Assembly: GCA_016801845.1 (NCBI GenBank)
Contig: CM028909.1
Span: forward strand, 5,677,313-5,741,312
Direction of reading: 5' to 3'
From: Polydactylus sextarius
Lineage: Eukaryota > Chordata > Actinopteri > Polynemidae
DNA: 64,000 nucleotides
Shown: in pieces, positions 34,261-45,885 of the stretch
How positions within the stretch are numbered: position 1 is the stretch's first letter
Layout: every line of letters starts with the position of its first letter
Translations under genes and position numbers: made by a program
The notes under the pieces: model-generated
Databases searched by the model: none
What the model saw: only the letters and a program-made list of their open reading frames with translations
Told to the model about the DNA's origin: nothing

Positions 34261-35014
34261 AAGTGGCCACTAGGAGAATTGGCAGCAGGTTCGACACTTT
34301 TAAAGCAATTTAAAATACTACGCACGGCATAAGTTATTGTAAAAGTTTAAAATGTTCCATGCATAGTATCAGTACAGTATCAGCGTCACAGACCTGTTGT
34401 GACAATTTACGTTCACCAAGTTACGATTTAATTGCTGTCCACGGACGAGGTTGGACTGAAGGTCTTCGTAGTTTGCTACTGTGTGGTTTTAACTTAAAAT
34501 CCGGTGAAAAGCTGTGAAGAAGAAAAGGGCTCCTAGTTTATTTCCTCTCGCCTCATTTGACTCACGTCAGCGATGTCAAGCCCTGCTCTTTTTCCTGTCT
34601 CTTCTAACGAAGCCTCGCTTTGCTCTTCTGTCTCCGGGTTTCACTGGCTGCTTCCGTTCAAGTTGCCATTTTGTCATAACTGCTGTTGAGCTGTCTGTCA
34701 CGGTGAAAGCTTTAAGGCCCCCGGGGGCCGACACTCCTGTCACGCTCGCGGGGGCTGATGGTGTAAGACTTCGACGTGGGGCCTGTACAGTTCATCACAC
34801 AAATTAATGTGCAGCCTTACAGGGTGACATCACTAAACAGACGAAAAACTGAAAATACAGTTTTTATCTTTCCAGCAAAGAAGAAAATCACAACTGAGAT
34901 CTAGAAAGACTTGATGACTCTTTATTGTCGTGTACCATCGTACTTATTAACTCATCAAAAATGTTCTCTAGATGCCATGAGATGATATTATATTCATAAA
35001 TTGATTAAATCAAT

Positions 35015-35215
35015 GTAACAATGTAACCTGTTTTTAAACTGTATTTATTTAAACTTTATGCGAATACGTTTACTTCTCATACACTTCCACCTGCCGGAGC
35101 AACGGACACATGAATGTGGGTGAAGCTTCCAAAAATCTCATGTGACCTGAGACTGTTTTAATTGGCTGCTTCTAGATTTCCCACATTTGGATACCCTGAC
35201 TCGGAAATTTGAAGA
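35015..35215. repeat. Local direct duplication with 33780-33960
   Basis: Second copy of the duplicated block. It is followed by GACTCGGAAATTTGAAG and ATGGCTGCCCC, which look like debris of another MITE, and then the (AT)n tract. Confidence 0.6.
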
Positions 35216-35259
35216 ATACACCCCCAAGTTGACTCAGAGTTGAATCAAAGATGGCTGCC

Positions 35260-35261
<2 letters not shown>

Positions 35262-35317
<56 letters not shown>
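35262..35317. repeat. (AT)n microsatellite
   Basis: AT run of about 56 bases. Confidence 0.95.
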
Positions 35318-35319
<2 letters not shown>

Positions 35320-35870
35320 TACTAAGACAAGGCTACACACCTCACTAGCGTTTTAATCACGTACAGTGGAACAGACTGGTTGAAGTACGTCATCCTTGAA
35401 AAAAATTTTAAATCAAAAATATGTATAAAAATATACGTGTAATGTCACAAACAGTTGATAAGTCGAATGAAAGTAAGATAATGGATGAATGAATCGTCAA
35501 ACTGTTATAAACGTTGTGAACATACGTGATCATAACCGCAACAAACACAGCAGTAAACAAGCAATTTATTAACAATGTATGTTCGTGTTCATGGTTAAAT
35601 TTACATCAACAACTCATGAAATAAATAAAGAGCTTATATTTGAATGAGTATTGCTGTTGCTTCCCTTCTGCTATCATTGGGGGTATTCTAAGGTATATTT
35701 AATGTATCGAGGCTACATCAGTGCAGCCTCAATCAAGGACTCGGTCCTTGATGATATTTTGAAGCGTCCTTGACATTGGAACAGTGCTTGGTGAGACTCG
35801 ATGACGAGACATCCTCGAAAAAGTGTCATCTAAGGATGCTTCCTGCACTTTGAGAAACGGCTTTTAGGCC

Positions 35871-36332
35871 CATTTACACTCTACGCAGGAAACGTATAGA
35901 GACAGACGGAGCCTTTTGTCCGTCATTACGTGCATAATTTGGTCCGTTTTCAGGAAGCTTACTGATCCGAACCAATACGGAGCAAACAGAGTAATACCAT
36001 CGAAAATCGTCAGAGCAGGATGGCGCAGTAGAACTCAAGTTCAACCAGCGAGAGGAACAAAGAAGAAGAGGAAATCTCCGTCCACATGCAGCACAAACCA
36101 CCACCTCTACTATCTCTTTCTTAGAATAAACACTGTGATCTCCTTCACTGTCGCCATGTTTGTTATTGTCTGAAACTTACGTTGGAGTTTGGAGCTCTGC
36201 GCTTGGCGCTGCCCTCTAGTGGACGTGTTGTTAACAACCATGGCAACATGCAATACGCATGGGTAGTATGAAGGGTCCAACGCTATGAACGCACGTGCCT
36301 GTTTACACACCTAAACGGAGCATAAATGGGCC
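35871..36332. mobile_element. Harbinger-like MITE, complete copy
   Basis: The left end GGCCCATTTACACTC and the right end GGAGCATAAATGGGCC are inverted relatives. TTA precedes the left end and TTT follows the right, close to the TWA duplication of Harbinger elements. No coding capacity. A related truncated copy starts at 31998. The right half contains a CTCF-like motif at 36206-36222. Confidence 0.65.
36206..36222 (-). promoter_or_regulatory. CTCF-like motif 1
   Basis: The minus strand reads TCCACTAGAGGGCAGCG, which fits the CCASYAGRKGGCR core at every position. It lies inside the MITE at 35871-36332. A motif match does not prove binding. Confidence 0.4.
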
Positions 36333-36383
36333 TTTAAACTGTACTGAAGTTTAAGGTCAAAAGTGAAGCCAAAACACCTTGGT

Positions 36384-36400
36384 CGCCCCCTGGTGGCTGG
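36384..36400 (-). promoter_or_regulatory. CTCF-like motif 2
   Basis: The minus strand reads CCAGCCACCAGGGGGCG, again fitting the CTCF core fully. It is 178 bp from motif 1 and in the same orientation. The surrounding CCCCCTGGTGGCTGGCTGCA wording is common in fish repeats, so it may be repeat-derived. Confidence 0.45.
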
Positions 36401-37000
36401 CTGCAAAACAGCACCCTCAGTGTTAGCAGGTCAAACAAATTAAAACATTTACGTTAATTAAATCATTTATCAATCAAAACTGAAGATACAATGAAGTCAA
36501 AGTTTGGTTTTAGTTGGTTATTTGATTCTATAAAAACAAGGTGAAATGATTCCGTCGTTGGTCTTGACTGAGACAGTTTGAGTTCTGTTTCAAAAGGTTG
36601 TTCAGGTACAAAATGTTATTTTCCAAATTGGTGTTGATATTATATTAAACTACTAAATTATCAGTTAAAAGGGACTGATTTCATCCAGGTCCACTCATGA
36701 AAATGTCAGTGGTTACAGTGTAGAGTAAGTGTATATTATATTCCTGACTCATAAGGAGCGAATGTGACTCACCTGCTGAACCTCCACTGACGTGTATTAT
36801 TAAACAGAGACAGACATACCAGTCCTATTCATGCTGTATACCTATAAAAATGGCACAGATTTGGTTTACTGCACTTTTAAATCAGTGTGTGTGAAGTGGA
36901 AGCTGTTGTAGTGATGAACATGGCGAAGAACCAGAGTAAATATGGGATTTAAATTCTCAAGACTCAACAAATGCAAATTTTTCTCTGTGTGCACTGATTG
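36401..37000. other. No gene recognised
   Basis: AT-rich spacer between the CTCF-like motifs and the block at 37000. No exon or repeat ends. Confidence 0.3.
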
Positions 37001-37265
37001 TGTAATTATGCAGCTGTTTACCGACACTTGAACAACCTCATGTGATAATATTCCAGTATTGTGTTCACATGTTGGTCACTGACCCAAAAAAATCAATTAA
37101 GACCGCTCCGAGCTTTAATTTTGACCTTTAATTACCACACTTTAATTAGACAGAGCAGCGTGTTTTGCAGGGGAAGATGGGAAATATGTGGCACATTTTA
37201 TGCAGATTCAAACCATTTAAATTTGGTCTTTAATTACTGAACTGCTAAAGTGCATTAATCTGTCC
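37000..37265. promoter_or_regulatory. Candidate conserved non-coding element
   Basis: Dense homeodomain-type cores in a repeat-free block: AAATCAATTAAGACC, GACCTTTAATTACCACAC, TTTAATTAGACAGAGCAG and GGTCTTTAATTACTGAAC. Four TTTAATT words in 150 bp are unlikely to be accidental repeat debris, but constraint is untested. Confidence 0.38.
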
Positions 37266-37884
37266 GGAGCAAACAATCAAAACGCAACCATCTGTCCGTG
37301 TTTAATCGAAAACAGCTGCCCCCATGTGTTGTGTTTTTGTGTGTAAACAGGAAACTGTTTGCACAAACTGCCATCACAACATCAAGAGGCGTTAACGCGT
37401 CACTGTCCAGTTCACAGCTCAATGAGCCGCGGCCAATCGGCCAAAAAAATCAATTAATGCAAGTTTTAAATAACAGAAAATTTATTGTTTAACCCAATAT
37501 ATAAACTGCAGTTTAATAAAGTGAGGCTGCTGCTGTTTGTTGAGACCGTGTTGTCACAGAGGTGTTGATTTAACTTCATATTGATCGTGATCTTTGTTGT
37601 CTATGGTGCTGCTTTATTTTCAAAAGCATTTCCAGTGTCACGAGCACATCAGTGGTACGAAACCATAACTCTGTTAGCTTCTTTTAACAATGGAGAAAAT
37701 AACATCTGCCCCTTGGTTCAACCCTGAACCATCCAGTCCATCATATGAATTAATGTTACTCTTAAATAAATTAAAAGAACAAAGAAGTGAAAAATTAGAT
37801 ATCTGGAAAACATCAGCCTGTCTGCAAATGAATACACTTCATTGATCAAAGGTCAGAAATCTTAATGTTTTTGGCCTCTTTAAT

Positions 37885-38420
37885 GTGATTTATCAAAACT
37901 CCCTCAAGAGAAACAACAAATTTGGTTTAAATGTTCATTTAAGCTGCAAACGAATTCAATTACCCGATCAACTGAGGTCTACATCGACCACAGACGGTCT
38001 AGCTGACGGTGCGTTTCAATGTTTATGGACCAGGATGAATCCCAGTTGGCAACAGCAGGTCGACCATAAAATAAAATAAAATAAAACAAAACATAAAACA
38101 AACAATCCATACAGTTTTGGCCCTGAATGTCTCTTTATGTGTCTGGTATCTGGGGCACACATGAGGTCAGGCTGCGTTCACAATCGTCCAAATTCAACAT
38201 ATTTTAGATAAAATATTATATAAATCGTTAGTAAAGTAAAGTACAGTAAATCATACACCTCCTACTGCTACTCCAACAGTCATGTGAACTGTACATCACC
38301 TGAGACGTCACATGAATCTTGGGACATGTTGAACTGTGATGGATCCAGCTGTTGTAGCCTTCACGACTCGAAAGAATAGAAGCTGGATTTGTTAAAGGAG
38401 ACTTTGAAATGTCTAATTTT
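37885..38420 (+). repeat. Dispersed repeat, second copy of 25770-27860 family
   Basis: Reads GACCAGGATGAATCCCAGTT, GTCGACCATAAAATAAAAT, AACAATCCATACAGTTTT, TGTCTCTTTATGTGTCTGGT, GAATCTTGGGACATGTTGAA and GTGATGGATCCAGC. This copy lacks the inserted Harbinger element, so it marks the pre-insertion arrangement. A third fragment lies at 39228-39330. Confidence 0.6.
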
Positions 38421-38859
38421 TCTTACTTTTTTCCTCTTTTTGTCTTTTTACCTAAACTTTTGACTGGAGCCGTTCAGGACTTTTTCCTCATATGTTTTTT
38501 TTCCTTTTCGACAATGACAATAAGAGAGCCACTGAGCCATTACCTGATTGCCGCTCCTGTGATCAGCTGATGACACTGTGCTGCTTGAGGATGCGACTCA
38601 ACAAGAGACCCCAGATCCTGGTGGAGATAAGATGGAGAAGGGGATGAAGAGTTGGAGTGGAGCACCATGAGAATATACGATGGTACAAACCATCAATACC
38701 GTCTGTAACTATGAGGAATGTACGATCTCTCCCCATAAGATGATGAACTCACAGCACTGACCAGCTACAGAGCAGCATCATGTGTCTCACGGCCTCACGG
38801 TCTGTTGGCCGACGTTACAGCTACATGTGAACTCTGTCATGTTCCAACTGTTAACATCA

Positions 38860-39005
38860 CACACACAAGCCTTCCTCCTCATCCCTGGAGACTTTGAATC
38901 TTTTCTTTTTTATATAAACTATTTATTTATTTTTTGTTTTCTGTTAATCTATTTTTCATGATTTGATAATACTGTCAAACAGATAAATTTCTAATATTCT
39001 ATTCT
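38860..39005 (+). mobile_element. LINE-like 3' end with ATTCT tail
   Basis: CTTCCTCCTCATCCCTGGAG, ACTTTGAATC, CTGTCAAACAGATAAATTTC and a TATTCTATTCTATTC tail. A longer copy at 54545-54690 keeps CCCCTTGAGAGACAAATAAA. The AATTTCCCCTTGAG-AATAAA ending followed by a 5-bp tail repeat is usual for fish non-LTR elements. Confidence 0.6.
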
Positions 39006-40699
39006 ATTCAGTTGACTTGGCAACATTAGCTAACTTAGATACATTAACTTACTTTGGGTAATTTAGCTATTTAATCAAACTCAGCTCACTTTAAACTCAG
39101 CTAAAATTTTTCACTTTCGCTTATTTAGACTCAGCTAATTTATCTGATTTTGTGTGACCATATGTTACTTCAGGTATTTTTAGTTATTACAGCTAACTTT
39201 GTTAATTCACCTAACTACGGCTGTGGCTAAGAAGGATCTGACGGTTGTAGCCTTCACTGTGGGAAAAGAAGGCTGGATTTTTCAGCTGCTGAAGCTAATC
39301 GTCATTTGTGATGTATACATCCGACGAAGGATGACTCCTTCATCAGCTTTAGACTCTTTAGAAACAAATCTTGAGGCTTTAGATTCAAGATTTCGGTTGT
39401 TAAAAGTCAAAAAGTCACTGTGACCTCACACAACATATTCTGACGTTAACCTGAAGCACAAATTACCTGCAACTAGAGGCAAACAACCAAAGGAAGGTAC
39501 ATTATAAAAATATAATCCAACACATACACAAAATACCACAACTCTTATTTTCTGTACCAAGCTCAGTTTGGATTAAACCTGTTCTGTGTAGCATCTATAC
39601 GTACACTGTTTGTCCTTGTCTTGAGTAAATTAGTGTTTGTTGTGTTCACACGTATCTGAGAGGTCCGGTGGACAGCAGGGGTGTGAGTTGATTCGTCTGT
39701 TGCCTGTGGGTGAAAGACGTGCGATTCTTCTTTCTAAACTCGGATCTTTCTCACGGCGATGTGGAGCTAATGAGGAGTACAGTAGTAAAACTGATTCGCT
39801 AATTAGATGGAGACGCCGCTACAAATGCTGATGTTTAAAGAGACAAAAACAGAGGTGGTGATAGGTTGTTTTATACTCTGATACCAACGGTGGCTGCTGT
39901 GTATGTGACAGTGATTGAAGATGTTTCCTCTTCATTTATTAAAAGGTTTAGCCGAAGGGTAAAAGTGCTAGTTTATGTATTAGTTTATAAGATAACATGT
40001 AGATCTGTTTGAGGCTATAGACGCTACTTTTGTCACACTTGACTATAAATCTTATGACTGAAAACGTGTTAGTCATGGTGCACCTAGAACATATGTTGCC
40101 TCGGGCTGCGCATCAACTCAGACTGTATCATTCCCATTTCCTGGAATCTCTGCTATCTCTCCTATATTTTGTGTTTTCACTTATCCCGCCATTAACAATC
40201 CCCCCGAGGAAACATGACCCACAAGAAGTACAATCAGGGAGGAGGAGGACAAATTGAATTGAAAAGCCTCTTGACAAAAAAAAAAAAAAATAAGAAAAAG
40301 ACTAGAAGGCAAAGAAATTTACTATCTCATCAATATGTGTGTAAACAGGGTCACTGAGTTTTTTTAATGAGGGAGAAATGGAGGCGTAATCTGAGGTTTG
40401 TTGTTGACATTTCATCCTGGGATTATATTAGCTATAGGTTTATATTATTATTATATTAGCTCTCTAAAATGACGTTACCTGAGCTGACAAGAATTGATGG
40501 AGTGACCTTACAGCTCGTCCTACGCTGGGAAAAAAAAAAAATGAAAATAAAAAATTGCTGAGTTCCCCTGTAAAACGCCAGAGATATAGAAAAAAAACCC
40601 AACACAAAACACCCCTGTTGCATTTTTATCCCTCGTGTTACATCAGGGGAACAAATACAAGAATTTAAAACTTAAATAAAAACCTTCCCACACAGTGAA
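39006..40699. other. No gene recognised; minor repeat debris
   Basis: 39228-39330 (AAGGATCTGACGGTTGTAGC, GAAGGCTGGATTTTTCAGCT) is a fragment of the 37885 family. The 39400-39450 segment (AGTCACTGTGACCTCAC) is a reversed piece of the half-site repeat. 39640-39830 is a repeat-free open stretch without splice signals. Nothing else supportable. Confidence 0.35.
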
Positions 40700-41080
40700 A
40701 TATACTATATATTGGATTTTTTTTTTTTTTTTTTGACAAACTGCCAGACAACAAGAACTTATAATCACTTCCTCTGGGGGCCATGTTCCATTATTCATCT
40801 ACAGATTCAGCCATTAAATTTGCATATTTCATTTGTCTGTGAGATTCAGTGATAAATATTCAGATATAGATTGTGCTTCATAACAAAAAAAATAAAAAAA
40901 TAAAAAATTACATGTAATTCATTAATTCCGAAGCAGAGGTGAAAACAATGTGACAGGAAATATTTAATACTGCAAAGTAGGACTGTTTCTGCAAAATATA
41001 AACACTGTCGTTCCAATAGATTCACCTAAAGGTGAGTTTGACTTTGCGACTTGAATATTATTATTATATTATCATTGAAT
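40700..41080. promoter_or_regulatory. Candidate conserved non-coding element
   Basis: TCCATTATTCATCTACAGAT, CCATTAAATTTGCATATTTC (octamer-like ATTTGCAT) and GATTCAGTGATAAATATTCA lie in a repeat-free block between homopolymer runs. Weak, textural evidence. Confidence 0.28.
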
Positions 41081-41741
41081 TTTATATATTATTATTATTA
41101 TTATTGAATATAAATGAAACTAAACAGTCATGAGACTGTAAAAATGCATTTTAACATGGCGGCGTAACGTGTGTTGAAGGTGATATAAGGTCTCGTTTTC
41201 ACAAAAACGACAATTTTTCCTTTGCACATTTAAAGTTTTGCGTTTACTCGACAGCGTCTTCAGAAATTTCTCCTAAACACAAAGAGTGAAAACACTGTAG
41301 TACACGTGTCAGACCACTTGGGGGCAGTGTTGCACGTCAACAGTCACATATGAAAACAAAGAAGGCGCTAATAGCAAACATTATATAATTCTAATAAATA
41401 ATTACAAATTTATCCAAATATAAGGTATTTTTTGTCTAGAAAAGCCTGAAAAAGTCGGGTCGTTTTATCTTCAGGGTCTAGAGTCCTGGGGGTCTAAACC
41501 AACAGGTGGCGTCAAACGAGTCAGAGCTTCTTCTCACACACACACACACCACCGCTAGAAAACAGCAACTGAAACGTTGAGCAAGTTAACAAACATCAGA
41601 GGAATCAGTGTTTCTCAGACGTTGACCAGACTGTGGCGGCGCCATAGTTTCAGAATTGGGCAGGAGATGATTGTCCTCCGACATTACAGCTACCAAGTGG
41701 TTGGTAGCAGTAATGCAGAGGACAATTATTAATGCTAATAG

Positions 41742-41920
41742 GGGCAGTGGTGGCTAAGGAAGCGGACTTAGTATCGAGGTCCTACTGAGGTACCCTTGAG
41801 CAAGGTACCGTTGCTGTCCAGCTGCCCTCTGCTCACTTGGTGATGGTTAAATGCAGAGATCAAATTTCGTTGTTGTGTTCATGATGTGCTGTGTGCTCAG
41901 TAACAAATGTAATCACTTAA
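41742..41920 (+). mobile_element. tRNA-derived SINE inserted in copy D
   Basis: GGGGCAGTGGTGGCTAAGGA includes an A-box-like TGGCTAAGG. It is followed by ACCCTTGAGCAAGGTACC, GCTGCCCTCTGCTCACTTGG and GGTTAAATGCAGAGATCAAA-TTTCGTTG, the usual downstream order of this fish SINE family. The B-box region is degraded. Different from the SINE captured in the composite. Confidence 0.7.
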
Positions 41921-41938
41921 CACTCGCATGCATGTTAA

Positions 41939-42432
41939 AGGGACAGAATCAAAAAACGTTTTCACCTCGTCTTTGTTGTAGAACGGTCGTCCGCTCACAT
42001 TCCGGAACCTGCATCTAGAAAAAGTCCTAGAAATTCTGAACATCTCCTTTTCAGAAACATCCTCTAGAAAATGGGTCAATTTCCAAAACGGTTGTTTGTG
42101 ACGTAAAATGTATCTCACTGCCCCCCCACTCTGACTCCATTCCCTCCCCTTCAAAGGTGATTAGCTGTAAAAAAAAAAAAAAAAACGGTCTGGTCTGTGT
42201 GGCAGCCAATCAGTGTCAAGTGCTTGTATTTCATAAAGAAGTTGCCAGTTAAGCCAGAAAACATGTCAAATAGCTGTAAAACCACATACTTAAAATCCCC
42301 CACCCTGAAATATCTTTCTGAGAGGTTTTTATGAAGCTTCTGAGGCGTTACACATCCAACTAACATCTTATTGTGTATATGTCACATCACAGCACAAGGA
42401 TCAAAACCCCGTTCAATCATTATCTGTCACCT
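41939..42432. mobile_element. TTAA-type MITE (piggyBac-like), copy 1
   Basis: TTAA at 41935-41938 and 42433-42436 flanks ends AGGGACAGAATC and, inversely, AGGTGACAGATA. The element aligns inverted with 47733-48117: CATTCCGGAACCTGC, ATACATTTTAC- or TAAAATGTATCTCACTGCCC-type blocks, GGTTTTTATGAAGCTTCTGA. Copy B of the host element has a single TTAA at the matching place, so the target duplication is confirmed by an empty site. Confidence 0.82.
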
Positions 42433-42454
42433 TTAAAAACGGCTCCTAGGAGCC

Positions 42455-42590
42455 GCCTGTGTAGCAGCGTATAAATACTGTGCAGCTGTTTGCGACAAGC
42501 TTCCCTGTGTGTGTTCTCCTCCATTCTTGTCTCTCTACACTGTCTCTGTCATTAAAGGCAAAAATCCCCAACAAATAATGATCAAAACAA
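42455..42590 (+). mobile_element. SINE segment embedded in composite MITE copy D
   Basis: TACTGTGCAGCTGTTTGCGA, GTGTGTGTTCTCCTCCATTC, GTCTCTCTACACTGTCTCTG and CATTAAAGGCAAAAATCCCC. It matches the captured SINE in copies A and B at the same relative position. Confidence 0.62.
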
Positions 42591-42695
42591 AAACCCACTC
42601 CTGGATGATTCACGCTCGCTACTACAGGTCATGTGCTCGCTCTCTAATTTTTTCAAAAATGGTTCTTGAAAATGGTTCTTATTTTTGGGTGAATG

Positions 42696-44425
42696 TGATA
42701 ATTATAAAACAGTTTAATGTGTTTTGTTGTGTCAACTTTATGTTCTCGATGTTTTCTTCTGTGTTTTCCGAGGGCTCCTGATGTTTTCTCGCTGGTTAGA
42801 GGTGTGAAGGATCGTTGTCTGATGTTATTGACTTTTGACATTTCGCCTGTTTCACCTGTTCACATGGAAACGCAGCATCACGGCGTTTTCATAAAAACCT
42901 TCTGGACGGTCGTTTCAAGCGTTTGTGGTTTCAGTCTCCAATAACGTCTTCTCAGTGTAAACGAAAACCCTGAATGACAAAGAACTTTGTCGTACTTTTG
43001 CGTGTGATATTTCGTTTTATTTAACTATTTTATTTTTGGTGTGTTAAATATCTGGTATGTGTTTAGTTTTTTAAGCTCTATTTTAAATTAATTGTGACGA
43101 ACGAAGCAGCACTTGAGTCTCAGACAAATTTCCCTGACAGAGAAATTTAATTTAGTTAAAACTTGGGCTTCATTGGTTCTGGTACCAGTTGTCATAGTGG
43201 CAGCTAATGCTAGTTTAGCTTCTTTCTGTGAATATTGATTAAAAACTAACATTGCTGCCCTTGTTGTTCACTCAGATAATGACGATCATCAGTTATTTCA
43301 GAGCAAAACGGCTGCTCAATAAATTCAATAAAACATCTTAAAATTTTACTATTTTCCCTTTTTATTTACAAGAAACAATCAATAAATCTGAGAAATAAAA
43401 CGCGAGTCATCAGGATCATCGCGTGGAGCTGATTTACATACGAATCACAATGGACACTGCCGCGTCTGCAGCGAGTTGTTAACGTTACAACAGGTGAGAC
43501 AGAAACGAGTCGCTGTAATTTACAAGCTCTCGGCGTTAACCTGGAGGTCAGCATCGACAGAAAGTTTTTACCCGTAGTAATTTATCCTGTGGTAGATCTC
43601 AGCCTCCTCCTCCCCCTCCTCTTCTTCTCCCAGCTCTCAGTTTGACGAGCTAATCCCCAGTCGAGCGTGTAATTAAGAACAGAGCAGCTCGTGCTGGTGT
43701 TGTGGTGACATGACAGCGATGCGGCGGTCGGTGGCCATCAGCATGGAAACTAATCACCTGTCGCCGGACGATACCGACCGAACACGCGGCCACTAATGTG
43801 TTGGATGAGCTCGGTTTGGACTGAGATGGAGCAGAGAAGCATTACTAAGTGATGAATGAGGCACTGGGATCAAATCTTACCTCTGACAGAAACATGGAAA
43901 GGATTTTCACCTGCGATCGACTCTTTCGCTGCCAAGTGCTTCATTGTGTTTGTCAGCCAGTCGCCAGCTTTGTCTGGTGACTCTTTGAGCAAAGTTGTGA
44001 ATTCGGTCTTTAAGAGTTAAATTTACAGACGATAAAACCGTCACAGCTTTGACACTGTGTGTTTCTTTCAGTGCAGGTTTAAAAAGTTTTGTTTTATAAA
44101 TATGAACTGAAAATATAAAGTCCCTTACGGCTACCATTCCTCCAGATCCCTCACAACATGATGGTGAGAATTTGATGTGGTTTATTTTTTGAAATTGGAT
44201 TACCACCAGGCAGCCAGCAGCTGAGTCGTCTGAACGAGGGTAAGAGAGTGTAAACAAACTCGTGCTGGTTACTGAGAGTTTAAGACAGAAAGTGTTGGAG
44301 AGCAGCGACTGGTTTGAGGTACAGCTTGTGTTCTAGCAGTGTGCATGCTAATGGTAGAATATGAAGACCACATTATAATCAACAGTTTAGGGTTTATGGT
44401 GTTTTCACAACTTTAGGACCAAAAT
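42696..44425. other. No gene recognised
   Basis: 43000-43600 is AT-rich. 43600-43800 has higher GC (GTCGCCGGACGATACCGACC near 43760) without an exon. Longer open frames, such as the minus-strand frame 43907-44257, have no splice or codon support. Confidence 0.35.
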
Positions 44426-44612
44426 TTGATCAAACTGAACCACGGTTTGGTTTGTTTGCTGTGTTTTTTTTTTTTTTGATGACAGAAAGTTGACACAAGA
44501 TATCGTCGTCTAATAAACAGCAGAAGAAGAAAAAGTGGAAGTAGCAGCAATGAGCCATAGGAGCACACGGGGAGATTAAGAGTAAAATACTAAAGAAAGT
44601 CAACTCTTACGC
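44426..44612 (+). repeat. Dispersed repeat, partner of 2028-2230
   Basis: Same order of blocks as the 2028 copy (GATCAAACTGAACC, GACAGAAAGTTGACACAAGA, GTAGCAGCAATGAGCCATAG, AGCACACGGGGAG). Confidence 0.6.
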
Positions 44613-44710
44613 TCAACACTGTTGCTTCACAGCAAGAAGACCCAGGATCCTTCTGTGTGTAGAGTTTGCATGTTCTCTCTGTGTCTGCATGGGATCCAGC
44701 CCCGACAAAC
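44613..44710 (+). mobile_element. LINE/SINE tail fragment
   Basis: CTTCACAGCAAGAAGACCCA, GTGTAGAGTTTGCATGTTCT and CTGTGTCTGCATGGGA belong to the same tail family as the loop at 15111-15268. Truncated on both sides. Confidence 0.6.
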
Positions 44711-45227
44711 ATATACATACACAAGAGCGCGTATGTCTTCATGATTAACGTAAAGTATCGTGGGAATTAGCGCTAGATTTGAATGTGTTACACCTAGAAA
44801 TGCTGAGGAGCTGCTGCGTCAACTGTCAGAGATGTTTTCACGATTGTCGTTGTGGGAAACAGATAAACAAACAATTCAGCTTCGGTCATTTTCCAACGTG
44901 GAAGAAAAATACTTAGAAATGTCACTCGTTCATTAATGTAACATGCTAGTCACACATTTAGTAAAAGCAGTAAAACTAGTCAACGTCTGTCCTGATTTTA
45001 TATTGACATTATGTGACCAGAGGTTATAGTGGTGATTGATCAGGTGGAGGAACAGTAACAACCAGTGGGACGGGACCAGCTTCACATCAGTGTTATTGAA
45101 TCTTTCCGGGTATACGAGATTATGTTTTATTGGTCGCTTCCTCCCATAATGCATTGCGTGTTGATCATGTAGTCTGGTGAGCTCTATTCATCATTTCAAG
45201 TTTTGCCTCAAAAATAACAATCAAACC

Positions 45228-45340
45228 GGGCCACTTGGAAGGCCTGGTTATGGTGCCTTAGTGATGTATGTATGCTGTACAGCTGTTTCCGGGTCGAATC
45301 CCGACTCTCTCCTTCTCGTTTCCTGTCTTATGGCCGGTAG
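45228..45340 (+). mobile_element. tRNA-derived SINE, 3' truncated
   Basis: GGCCTGGTTATGGTGCCTTA, then GCTGTACAGCTGTTTCC and a good B box (GGGTCGAATCCC at 45291-45302), followed by TTTCCTGTCTTATGG where the family tail should continue. Not a functional tRNA gene. Confidence 0.65.
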
Positions 45341-45839
45341 ACACTGTGTGATTCTGGGCTGTCCCAGACGAAAGACGACCATCGTAGGAGAAACGTAGAG
45401 ATCTTTGGTCGCAGCTCTTAACGTCGCAGTGTGAGACGGGTTCAAAGACGACGTCAGCGTCTTACGACCAAAGAAAACTTCAGATAAAATTCTAGCGATG
45501 TCATAATTCAGGATGATTATCTCACAGTGTTACAGCTGCTACGACCTACATCTACTAATCAGCCAATAGAAATGCAGCAGGAAATGATGCAATGGACACA
45601 ACAACACTAAACCCAAACAAATGAACATTTGTCACAGTAACTATGGTGACACAGATGGATGACGTGTGATGATGACGTTGCATATTGACGTACGTCGTAA
45701 CCTGTGATTCACTAATTGATCATTGTTCAATCTGCACACATCAAACATGACGTCGTACCCAAGTTTATTATATTAGATCCACGTCAGTAGTGTGTGATGA
45801 AACAGTCTTATAAGATGGTTAAAATCACAGCGTGTAGAG

Positions 45840-45885
45840 GCAATTATTACAGTCTCTATCATTACAGGCAAAATGCCTAAATAAC

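Larger units (their letters stand above)
41406..42695 (-). mobile_element. Composite pogo-like MITE, copy D, with two nested insertions
   Basis: Same orientation as copy B. Recognisable parts are TTGTCTAGAAAAGCCTGAAA, GTCTAAACCAACAGGTGGCG, GAGCAAGTTAACAAACATCA, GTTGACCAGACTGTGGCG, the hairpin at 41682-41715, the SINE segment (42455-42590) and a degraded right end near 42690. It is interrupted first by a tRNA-type SINE (41742-41920) and then by a TTAA MITE (41939-42432). The outer termini are worn and no TA duplication survives. Confidence 0.75.

Noticed and set aside
43907..44257. 116-residue minus-strand frame
   Set aside because: Unremarkable peptide with no domain, no splice sites and no repeat-independent support.
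45291..45302. tRNA-like B box (GGGTCGAATCCC)
   Set aside because: The flanking sequence cannot fold into a cloverleaf and continues into a SINE body; not a tRNA gene. The same applies at 17432-17443.
45340..45790. Possible TIR element between GTAGACACTGTGTGATTC and GTAGTGTGTGATGAAAC
   Set aside because: The ends are only loosely inverted and no target duplication could be found.
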